Assembly (NCBI GenBank): GCA_021204285.1
Contig: JAJPZP010000153.1
Coordinates: forward strand, 5,675-11,989
Direction: 5' to 3'
DNA from: Lachnospiraceae bacterium
GTDB lineage: Bacteria; Bacillota; Clostridia; Lachnospirales; Lachnospiraceae
DNA: 6,315 nucleotides
The notes under the pieces: model-generated
Databases searched by the model: none
The model's input: only the letters and a program-made list of their open reading frames with translations
What the model was told of the DNA's origin: nothing
Shown: piece by piece, positions 1-4,906 of the stretch
How positions within the stretch are numbered: the first letter of the stretch is position 1
How the letters are laid out: each line of letters starts with the position of its first letter
Made by a program: the position numbers and the translations under genes

Positions 1-19
1 GAAAGGGGATAGAAGAAAA

Positions 20-1009
20 ATGAAAATTCTTTTCTTTGACACAAAAAACTACGACCGGGAATCCTTCACGAGAGAACTTGCCGGTCAGCCGGACATCGAA
101 GTGAAATTTCTGAAGACGGAGCTCGCGCCCGTCACCGCCAGGCTCGCGCAGGGCTACGACGCCGTCTGCGCCTTCGTCAACGCGGACATCAGCCGCGAAA
201 CGATCGAAGTGCTGCACAGCTGCAATGTTAAGCTGATTCTTCTGCGCTGCGCCGGTTTCAACAATGTGGATCTCGCCGCGGCTGCAGACTGCGGTATCCG
301 CATCTTTCGCGTTCCCGGCTACTCTCCCGAGGCCGTCGCCGAGCACGCGATGGCGCTCGCGCTCGGTGTGAACCGACACCTCCACAAGGCCTATGTGAAG
401 GTACGGGAGAATGATTTCAGCCTCAGCTCCCTGATGGGCATCAATTTCCACCGGAAAACCGCTGGCATCGTCGGCACGGGAAAGATCGGTGCGGCGATGG
501 CCAGAATCTGCCATGGCTTCGGCATGAAGGTCATCGCTTACGACGTATATCAGAATCCGGAACTCAAAAATTTCACAACCTACGTATCGCTCGACGAGCT
601 GCTGGCTACGAGCGATCTTATCTCTCTGCACTGCCCACTCACAGACAGCACATACCATATGATCAGCACAGAGAACATCCGGAAGATGAAGGATGGCGTA
701 ATCCTCGTAAACACCTCCCGCGGCGCGCTGGTGAAGACCGACGACCTGATCGAGGGCATCCGCGCGCACAAGTTCTTCGGCGTAGGGCTCGACGTCTACG
801 AGGAGGAGAGACCGAACGTCTTCGAGGACCGCTCCGATGAGATCCTGGAACACTCCGTCACCGCCAGGCTCCTCTCCTTTCTGAACGTCATGATCACCTC
901 ACACCAGGGTTTCTTCACACGGGAGGCGCTGTCGGCCATCGCCCGGACGACGCTGGAAAATGTGCGTACTTTCAAGCATGATGACAGCTCACCGAACGAA
1001 GTGAAATAG
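20..1009 (+). CDS. ldhA: D-lactate dehydrogenase (NAD-dependent 2-hydroxyacid dehydrogenase family)
   Basis: Reduces pyruvate to D-lactate with NADH in the cytoplasm, recycling NAD during fermentation. The 329-residue product has the two-domain D-2-hydroxyacid dehydrogenase layout: a split catalytic domain (about 1-100 and 300-329) around a Rossmann NAD domain (about 101-299). Visible residues are the dinucleotide motif GTGKIG (152-157), Asp175 placed to bind the NAD ribose, and the catalytic triad Arg234 (NTSRGAL), Glu263 (DVYEEE) and His295 (SHQGF). The segments LRCAGFNNVDL and PEAVAEHA and the C-terminal SPNE are close to Escherichia coli LdhA as I recall it, and the length is the same. 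The ATG at 20 follows a purine-rich AAGGGG at 3-8, a somewhat long spacing. Only 19 bases precede it, so its promoter lies outside the window. Its TAG is one base from the ridA stop on the other strand. Another 2-hydroxyacid substrate is possible but less likely. Confidence 0.93.
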   Translation: MKILFFDTKNYDRESFTRELAGQPDIEVKFLKTELAPVTARLAQGYDAVCAFVNADISRETIEVLHSCNVKLILLRCAGFNNVDLAAAADCGIRIFRVPGYSPEAVAEHAMALALGVNRHLHKAYVKVRENDFSLSSLMGINFHRKTAGIVGTGKIGAAMARICHGFGMKVIAYDVYQNPELKNFTTYVSLDELLATSDLISLHCPLTDSTYHMISTENIRKMKDGVILVNTSRGALVKTDDLIEGIRAHKFFGVGLDVYEEERPNVFEDRSDEILEHSVTARLLSFLNVMITSHQGFFTREALSAIARTTLENVRTFKHDDSSPNEVK

Positions 1010-1010
1010 C

Positions 1011-1379
1011 CTACTTCACCGCGATCGCTTCCACCTCACAGAGCACCCCTTTGGGGAGATCGCGCACCGCCACGCAGCTGCGGGCTGGTTTGGAGATGAA
1101 GTATTTCGCGTAGACTTCGTTGAAGGCTGCAAAATCCGCGATATCCGCAAGGAAGCAGGTCGTCTTGACCACCTTGTCATAGCCGCTTCCTGCTGCCTCC
1201 AGGATCGCGCCGACATTCTTGCAGCTCTGTTCTGCCTGCGCCGCGATGCCCTCCGGGATGTTTCCCGTGGCCGGGTCTACCGGAATCTGACCTGAGCTGA
1301 AAATCAGTCCGTTCACTTCATATCCCTGCGAATAGGGACCAATCGCCCCGGGGGCTTTTTCTGTCGCAATGATGTTCAT
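1011..1379 (-). CDS. ridA: RidA family 2-iminobutanoate/2-iminopropanoate deaminase
   Basis: Hydrolyses reactive enamine/imine intermediates (2-aminoacrylate, 2-aminocrotonate) released by PLP enzymes such as serine/threonine dehydratases, giving 2-keto acids and ammonia and protecting other PLP enzymes from damage. At 122 residues it is near the usual length for this trimeric cytoplasmic family (about 125-130). Family marks are GPYSQG (14-19), FSSGQIPVDPATG (27-39), the subunit-interface segment with the substrate carboxylate-binding Arg100 in KPARSCVAV, LPKG (108-111) and the closing CEVEAIAV. The ATG at 1379 follows a perfect AGGAGG (1388-1393) eight bases upstream. The gene is convergent with ldhA (one-base gap) and divergent from the lipoprotein gene. 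The inferred promoter at 1642-1670 would give a leader of about 255 nt containing the whole structured element 1409-1638, which is very long for a gene of this kind. Confidence 0.95.
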   Translation of the reverse strand: MNIIATEKAPGAIGPYSQGYEVNGLIFSSGQIPVDPATGNIPEGIAAQAEQSCKNVGAILEAAGSGYDKVVKTTCFLADIADFAAFNEVYAKYFISKPARSCVAVRDLPKGVLCEVEAIAVK

Positions 1380-1427
1380 AGTCTGTTCCTCCTGTGATCT
1401 TTTTTATTTCTATCTTCAGAGCAGCAG

Positions 1428-1485
1428 GCCGCAGACCACCTGCTTCGCAGGCTATATGCCGCCTGTGGCGTCATATGTCTGCGGC
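1428..1485 (-). repeat. Arm 1 of the element: stem enclosing two hairpins
   Basis: 1428-1436 (GCCGCAGAC) pairs perfectly with 1477-1485 (GTCTGCGGC), starting on the base next to the closing stem. It encloses a small hairpin 1439-1451 (CCTGC, loop TTC, GCAGG) and a larger one, 1454-1476, in which ATATG/CATAT and CGCC/GGCG pair around a single mismatch with loop TGT. The second hairpin ends exactly where the outer arm begins, so the arm is itself a three-way junction. Confidence 0.75.
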
Positions 1486-1486
1486 T

Positions 1487-1560
1487 GGATGGTTCTCCGC
1501 TTCGCTCCGGTCCGCGCTAGGCGGACGTCCACCGGACGTCCAGCGCCGTTCCGCCCATCT
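1487..1560 (-). repeat. Arm 2 of the element: stem with tandem GGACGTCC palindromes
   Basis: 1488-1492 (GATGG) pairs with 1555-1559 (CCATC), with a G-T wobble extending it by one. Inside, 1508-1518 pairs imperfectly with 1542-1553, including the perfect GCGCT/AGCGC, and the tip is an 8-bp perfect stem formed by 1523-1530 and 1534-1541 around loop ACC. Both arms of the tip read GGACGTCC, which is self-complementary, so the tip is also a direct repeat (GGACGTCCA at 1523 and 1534). An alternative pairing of GGCGGA (1520-1525) with TCCGCC (1550-1555) competes with it. Confidence 0.65.
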
Positions 1561-1617
1561 CAAAAAGAAAATGCAGCTTTTTGCAGATAAACCTGCAAAA
1601 GCTTCCTTTTCTTTTTG
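1561..1617. terminator. Arm 3 of the element: terminator-like long hairpin, symmetric on both strands
   Basis: 1561-1571 (CAAAAAGAAAA) is the exact reverse complement of 1607-1617, and inside it 1575-1586 pairs with 1593-1603 with one bulged base around the loop ATAAAC. On either strand this reads as an A-rich tract, a hairpin of about 11 bp, then a short spacer and TTTTCTTTTT, which is the layout of a bidirectional intrinsic terminator. In the ridA direction it would end RNA about 75 nt after the inferred start, making attenuation possible. It may instead simply be one arm of the junction, with the U-tract locked in the outer helix. Confidence 0.45.
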
Positions 1618-1641
1618 CTGCTGCTCTGAACTGATAGATTC

Positions 1642-1670
1642 ATGATACCGCAGCTTTGAAAGTTCCGCAA
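1642..1670 (-). promoter_or_regulatory. Candidate sigma-A promoter for ridA and its structured leader
   Basis: On the minus strand TTGCGG (1670-1665) is followed after exactly 17 bases by TATCAT (1647-1642), a 5/6 match to the -10 consensus; the -35 is weak (3/6). RNA would start near 1635, at the edge of the closing stem of the 1409-1638 element. The -35 lies in the left arm of the palindrome at 1663-1685. Confidence 0.5.
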
Positions 1671-1685
1671 GTTTTCCTTGCGGGA
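1663..1685. promoter_or_regulatory. Palindrome shared by two divergent promoters (possible operator, or terminator)
   Basis: CCGCAAG (1665-1671) and CTTGCGG (1677-1683) are perfect inverted repeats around TTTTC, extendable by a wobble pair and an A-T pair. Each arm carries TTGCGG on one strand, and each TTGCGG lies 17 bases from a good -10 pointing away from the centre. This placement suits an operator for a dimeric regulator of both ridA and the lipoprotein gene. The plus strand also has TTTTTCTTTCTT four bases after the stem, so a rho-independent terminator for rightward RNA is the main alternative. Confidence 0.45.
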
Positions 1686-1706
1686 AATGTTTTTCTTTCT
1701 TATACT
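1678..1706 (+). promoter_or_regulatory. Candidate sigma-A promoter for the transglutaminase-like lipoprotein
   Basis: TTGCGG (1678-1683), a 17-base spacer, and TATACT (1701-1706, 5/6 match to consensus). The expected start of RNA, seven bases after the -10, falls on the A of the ATG at 1713. This predicts a leaderless mRNA and would explain why no Shine-Dalgarno sequence precedes this gene. Confidence 0.5.
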
Positions 1707-1712
1707 GATGAT

Positions 1713-2726
1713 ATGAAAAGATTGCTGATTTTACTCGCCGCGGTCGTGCTGCTGACCGGCTGTGGCCTTTCAGATATTACAGAATATACGCAGCGCCTGC
1801 CGGGAAACGCTACGCAGACAGAGGAGACACAGGAGCGAAGGGGTTCCGATCAGAGCGGGACGGACGAAACAGAGATTTCTGCCAAAGAGCCGGAAGCCGA
1901 ATCAGAAACCACGGAAACAGCCCTGGAAGCCTCCGAGGATTCCTCGCCTGAGATGGAAGCCATCGCCGCCTCCATCCTCTCGTCCGACATGTCCGAATAT
2001 GAGACGGTCAAGGCGATTCACGACTATCTCGTGTACAACGTGGATTACGACTATGACAACCTCAATGCGAACACCCTTCCGGAAACGGCCTACACCGCCG
2101 AGGGCGCGCTGCTTCTACATTCTGCGGTCTGTGAAGGCTACGCAAGAGCCTTCAGTTATCTGTGTGAACAGGCCGGACTGGAGAGCCTCATGGTCTACGG
2201 GAGCGCCAATGATGGGGCTACTGTACTGTCCCACGCCTGGAATCAGGTTCGCGTGAACAACGCCTGGTTCAATGTGGACGTCACCTGGGACGACCCGCTC
2301 GTAAATGGCGAGCTTGTCACAGACGGCTCCAATATCATTTATGACTATTTTCTCGTACCGGACAGCTCTCTCGAAGAGACACATACTGCCGAAGGGCCGG
2401 ACGACCGGCATATCTGCTCTGACACGCGTTATCTGGAAAGCAATCGCCTCTTAAGCATCGAGCCTTATCTGGAGGAACCGTACTGCTTCGTCTCTTCCGA
2501 TGAAGAGATTGTTTCCGCTGTCCAGACCTATCTCTCCGGTGGGACATACCAGTTCCAGATCATCTGTGATGCAACCGCAGAACAGGCGGAGGCCAAAATG
2601 AATCTCGTTCTCGATGCTGTGACGGACGCGATGCAGAAACTGCAGCTGTCCGGGCAGATTGCGGCAGGCGTGGAATATGGGGTTGCCGACTACGCCGTCA
2701 TCACAGTCACCATCACGCCCTCATAA
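1713..2726 (+). CDS. Lipoprotein with transglutaminase-like (Cys-His-Asp) domain
   Basis: A 337-residue protein predicted to be exported and lipid-anchored on the outer face of the membrane. It starts MKRLLILLAAVVLLTGC, a short signal peptide ending in the lipobox LTGC with Cys17. A Glu/Thr/Ser-rich linker (about 18-80) is followed by a transglutaminase-like domain (about 83-200) with the full triad: Cys140 (SAVCEGYA), His174 (SHAWN) and Asp189 (NVDVTWDD). Residues about 255-337 form a further region I cannot assign. Bacterial members of this fold are proteases, amidases or transglutaminases; the substrate here is unknown, with cell-wall or surface peptide a fair guess. I chose ATG 1713 over an in-frame TTG at 1656 because it places the signal peptide at the N terminus; the extra 19 residues would precede it. 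The TAA overlaps the stop of the convergent protease gene. No SD is visible. Confidence 0.87.
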   Translation: MKRLLILLAAVVLLTGCGLSDITEYTQRLPGNATQTEETQERRGSDQSGTDETEISAKEPEAESETTETALEASEDSSPEMEAIAASILSSDMSEYETVKAIHDYLVYNVDYDYDNLNANTLPETAYTAEGALLLHSAVCEGYARAFSYLCEQAGLESLMVYGSANDGATVLSHAWNQVRVNNAWFNVDVTWDDPLVNGELVTDGSNIIYDYFLVPDSSLEETHTAEGPDDRHICSDTRYLESNRLLSIEPYLEEPYCFVSSDEEIVSAVQTYLSGGTYQFQIICDATAEQAEAKMNLVLDAVTDAMQKLQLSGQIAAGVEYGVADYAVITVTITPS

Positions 2727-4409
2727 ATCCAGACTGTCCTCCACGCACAGTTTCCCATAACCCGCCACCATATTCGGATAATCGGGAAAAGCAGAAAGCG
2801 GACGGGCTCCACGCCTTAGATACGCCTTCACCTTTTCCCCGTAGAGAAACGCATCGTGACCATCCACGACACCATATTGCATGAGAAGCGCCACTGCGCC
2901 TGTGACAAAAGGTGTCGCGAACGAGGTTCCGGAGCTGCTCTGATATGTACCGCCCGGCGTGGCCGCCGTGATCTCCACACCCGGTGCAACCAGATCCGGT
3001 TTCTGCAGACCGCTTTCCTTAAGTCCTCTCCCGGAAAAACCGGCGATCGCGTCCGTACGGTCGTTGTAAGCCCCAACTGTGATGAGGCCGGAGGCAGTTG
3101 AAGGAATCGTGAGCGTATTTTCCGGCGAGGGCGTAAGAAAACGAGTCGCGCTCCCGACCGCCGCGCCGGACGGCAGCCACATTTCCCAGTTTCCGTCCAC
3201 AGTCTTTCGCGGGACGAGGCGCAGACTCCAGATCCCGGCGTCGAGATAGCTTCCTTTCGGAATCCATTCCACAAAGATTTCCTGATCCACGCTGTATGGG
3301 CGTGGCTCCCCATAATAAATCAGAAGCTCCGTCTCTCCCAGAAGATACCGCTGTGCCGGAGGACTCTCATGCAGCGGTCCCGCTGTCTGTCCCCGCGGGT
3401 GCACGATATAAATATCAAAACGATCCGCGTAATTTTTCCAGATCTGCAGGTTGAGCGCCGGCTCATAGTTCCCGATGGAAATTTCTATTCTCTGCTCCAC
3501 GGTGTCACGCAGATTTCCAGCTGCGTGTCCGGCACGCGCACCCTCATTGCCGCTTCCTGCGCAGATCACCGTCCTTCCCTGCCTGCTCACCGTGTCCAGA
3601 TAAGTTTCAAGAAGACTTCTTCCTGTATGAGAACCGTAGGAATTGCCGAAACTCAGGTTTACAGCCAACGGCATCCCATAGTCATGCGCTTTGCGCAGCA
3701 CGTACTCCATCCCCTGCATCAGCTCCGTCGTCCGTGGGAAACCGTTCTCACGCGCAGTTCCCAGCTTCACGACCAGCAGCTCGCTCTCGCAGGCCACGCC
3801 CTGATTCCCGGCGGCGATCGAGAGTACGCCGGTACCGTGGCCGCTTACGTCACCAGGAAGCGGCGCGCCCGTCTGCAGCGCCTCGTTCAGCTCCTCCCGT
3901 GTATATTCGGTTCCTATACGGAATCCCTCCGGCGGTGATCCCTCGCCCGTCTGATCCCAGAGCGCCAGAATCCGACTCGTCCCGTCCGCCCTCCGAAATT
4001 CCGGATGGCGGCAGTCGACGCCGGAATCCAGCACGGCGACAATCACACCCCGCCCGGTGAGCTTCAGCGGGGCGCGCTGCACAGTGCTCATACAGGAAGC
4101 CCTCTTTCCCTCCGTCTGCGCGAAGTACAGCCGCCGCGGTTTCTCGATGTACTCGACCTCCGCCAGTTCCTCCAGCGCAGTCAGCATCGATGCGCGTACG
4201 ATCAGCACCGCATAGCCGCCGGAAAGCTCCGTCGTCTGCTCCGCCAGCTCACGCAGCCGCTCCACATTCCCGGAATATTTCACGATCAGCTCCCAGGTCT
4301 GCTCCTCCGGGTCGTAACCCTCACTCAGGCCGAGCGCGTGCTCCCGTTCCCATTCGATCGCGTCGAGCGCAAGATTCAGCTCATTTTCGGCCTTCTGGCT
4401 GTCCATCAT
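2721..4409 (-). CDS. S8 family subtilisin-like serine protease, clostridial CspA/Csp-like
   Basis: A 562-residue subtilisin-family endopeptidase. An N-terminal prodomain-like region (about 1-100) leads to the catalytic core with Asp128 (VLDSGVD), His191 (SGHGTG), oxyanion-hole Asn288 (GSGNEG) and Ser506 (SGTSFATP), all intact. A large insertion between Asn288 and Ser506 (about 300-440, beta-rich) matches the extra jelly-roll region of clostridial Csp germination proteases. There is no signal peptide, also as in that family. The stretch YIEKPRRLYFAQTEG before the core resembles the Csp propeptide junction, so self-cleavage near Gln98 is plausible. The gene lies 175 bases downstream of the SASP gene, on the same strand, with no terminator seen. 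ATG 4409 is preceded by an in-frame stop at 4419-4421, and its nearest good SD serves a three-codon upstream ORF. Lachnospiraceae often carry several such proteases, so a germination role is inference. Confidence 0.9.
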   Translation of the reverse strand: MMDSQKAENELNLALDAIEWEREHALGLSEGYDPEEQTWELIVKYSGNVERLRELAEQTTELSGGYAVLIVRASMLTALEELAEVEYIEKPRRLYFAQTEGKRASCMSTVQRAPLKLTGRGVIVAVLDSGVDCRHPEFRRADGTSRILALWDQTGEGSPPEGFRIGTEYTREELNEALQTGAPLPGDVSGHGTGVLSIAAGNQGVACESELLVVKLGTARENGFPRTTELMQGMEYVLRKAHDYGMPLAVNLSFGNSYGSHTGRSLLETYLDTVSRQGRTVICAGSGNEGARAGHAAGNLRDTVEQRIEISIGNYEPALNLQIWKNYADRFDIYIVHPRGQTAGPLHESPPAQRYLLGETELLIYYGEPRPYSVDQEIFVEWIPKGSYLDAGIWSLRLVPRKTVDGNWEMWLPSGAAVGSATRFLTPSPENTLTIPSTASGLITVGAYNDRTDAIAGFSGRGLKESGLQKPDLVAPGVEITAATPGGTYQSSSGTSFATPFVTGAVALLMQYGVVDGHDAFLYGEKVKAYLRRGARPLSAFPDYPNMVAGYGKLCVEDSLDL

Positions 4410-4410
4410 A

Positions 4411-4422
4411 TCACGCTCTCAT
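4411..4422 (-). CDS. Three-codon upstream ORF (Met-Arg-Ala-stop) before the protease
   Basis: On the minus strand an AAGGAG (4437-4432) lies nine bases before the ATG at 4422-4420. That ATG reads Met-Arg-Ala and stops at TGA (4413-4411), one base before the protease ATG at 4409. The same SD is 22 bases from the protease start, too far for normal use. Ribosomes may initiate on the minimal ORF and restart at the protease, giving coupled and probably low translation. Alternatively a weak GAGAG close to 4409 is the true SD and the tiny ORF is chance. Confidence 0.4.
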   Translation of the reverse strand: MRA

Positions 4423-4584
4423 GGTTCTGCTCTCCTTATCAGTCTATTACAGCCCCTCTTTTTTCATACCGGTCGGCCTCGCAAATAGTCAGACTTCGAG
4501 CGTAGGATAGCTGATCCCTGTGGGGAATGTGTGCCTGTACAACGTTCCGTAAACAGACGAACTGCATATGCGGGAGAAATTTGC

Positions 4585-4770
4585 TTATTTCGAAGACACT
4601 GTATCCGCTTCCAGCGCTTTCTTTCTGCGACTCAAGATTCCCCCGATACGTCCGGTCTCCCGCGCGGACAGTGCTTTCCAGCCGCCCTCCCGCACCTTTT
4701 CCAAAAGCCCCAGCTCCTCGGCAATCTCATATTTCATCCAGTCGTTCGGTTCCAGCTTTTCAAAATCCAT
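4585..4770 (-). CDS. Small acid-soluble spore protein, alpha/beta type
   Basis: A 61-residue SASP, which coats and protects DNA in the dormant spore and is degraded by Gpr at germination. Family signatures are MKYEIAEELGL (12-22), containing a Glu-Ile-Ala core like the Gpr cleavage site, and ETGRIGGILSRRKK (38-51), the Gly-rich, basic DNA-binding half. I prefer the ATG at 4770 because the SD AAAGGAG (4786-4780) is nine bases from it; an in-frame ATG at 4776 is only three bases from the SD and would add two residues. A sigma-G-like promoter lies directly upstream. No clear terminator follows within the 160 bases to the next SD, so the transcript may continue into the protease. This gene is the firmest evidence that the organism forms spores. 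Confidence 0.88.
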   Translation of the reverse strand: MDFEKLEPNDWMKYEIAEELGLLEKVREGGWKALSARETGRIGGILSRRKKALEADTVSSK

Positions 4771-4799
4771 GGTCATCTGCTCCTTTCATTTTCTACGGG

Positions 4800-4830
4800 A
4801 AGTATGACCGGATTTTCGAGGCCTTATACC
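4800..4830 (-). promoter_or_regulatory. Sigma-G-like (forespore) promoter of the SASP gene
   Basis: On the minus strand GGTATA (4830-4825) and CATACTT (4806-4800) are separated by 18 bases. The -10 differs from the sigma-G consensus CATACTA at one position, and the -35 fits its GNATA-type pattern. RNA would start near 4793, about 22 bases before the SASP ATG, with the SD between. Late forespore expression is as expected for a SASP. Confidence 0.6.
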
Positions 4831-4843
4831 TTCACGCGAATGC

Positions 4844-4872
4844 TTGACAGATTTTCCCGCAAAAGCTACACT
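4844..4872 (+). promoter_or_regulatory. Sigma-A promoter of the rRNA methyltransferase gene
   Basis: A perfect -35 TTGACA (4844-4849), 17-base spacer, and TACACT (4867-4872, 4/6). RNA would start near 4879, giving a leader of about 28 bases with the AGGAGG inside. A second TTGACA at 4872-4877 has no suitable -10 at normal spacing. Confidence 0.65.
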
Positions 4873-4906
4873 TGACAAAGATTCTTTATTAATCAGGAGG
4901 AGCATC

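Larger units (their letters stand above)
1409..1638 (-). promoter_or_regulatory. Multibranched palindromic element in the ridA leader (structured RNA or dispersed repeat)
   Basis: The ends form a closing stem: 1415-1427 (TTCAGAGCAGCAG) is the exact reverse complement of 1618-1630, and 1409-1414 (TCTATC) pairs with 1633-1638 after a two-base bulge, about 19 bp in all. Three further stems almost fill the interior end to end: 1428-1485, 1487-1560 and 1561-1617. The whole is a four-way junction with nearly no unpaired bases between helices. The inferred ridA promoter would start RNA at about 1635, inside the closing stem, and the 3' arm ends 22 bases before the AGGAGG of ridA. This suggests a structured leader. 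The long terminal inverted repeats equally fit a MITE-like or other dispersed palindromic element. I recognise no known riboswitch class. ORFs crossing it have no SD and no protein-like character. The structure is read directly; its role is inference. Confidence 0.7.

Noticed and set aside
1409..1638. Insertion sequence or CRISPR array as an explanation for the repeats
   Set aside because: There is no transposase and no regularly spaced direct repeats; a non-autonomous MITE-like element remains possible and is kept as the alternative.
1369..1645. Two plus-strand ORFs (73 and 83 codons) across the palindromic element
   Set aside because: They have no SD, odd composition, and follow from the structured repeat; the first also overlaps the ridA start.
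1656..1712. Upstream TTG start adding 19 residues to the lipoprotein
   Set aside because: It would bury the signal peptide behind a non-hydrophobic extension, has no SD, and overlaps the palindrome and promoter.
3369..4505. Long plus-strand ORFs inside the protease gene
   Set aside because: They lie antisense to a clear S8 protease with a complete triad, are rich in Arg/Pro/Ser from reversed codons, and show no domain.
4771..4776. Longer SASP start (ATG at 4776)
   Set aside because: Only three bases separate it from the SD, while the in-frame ATG at 4770 has normal spacing; the difference is just two residues.
4844..4906. Upstream TTG start for the rRNA methyltransferase
   Set aside because: The TTG is the first half of the -35 TTGACA; ATG 4907 has a perfect AGGAGG six bases upstream and matches the family N terminus.
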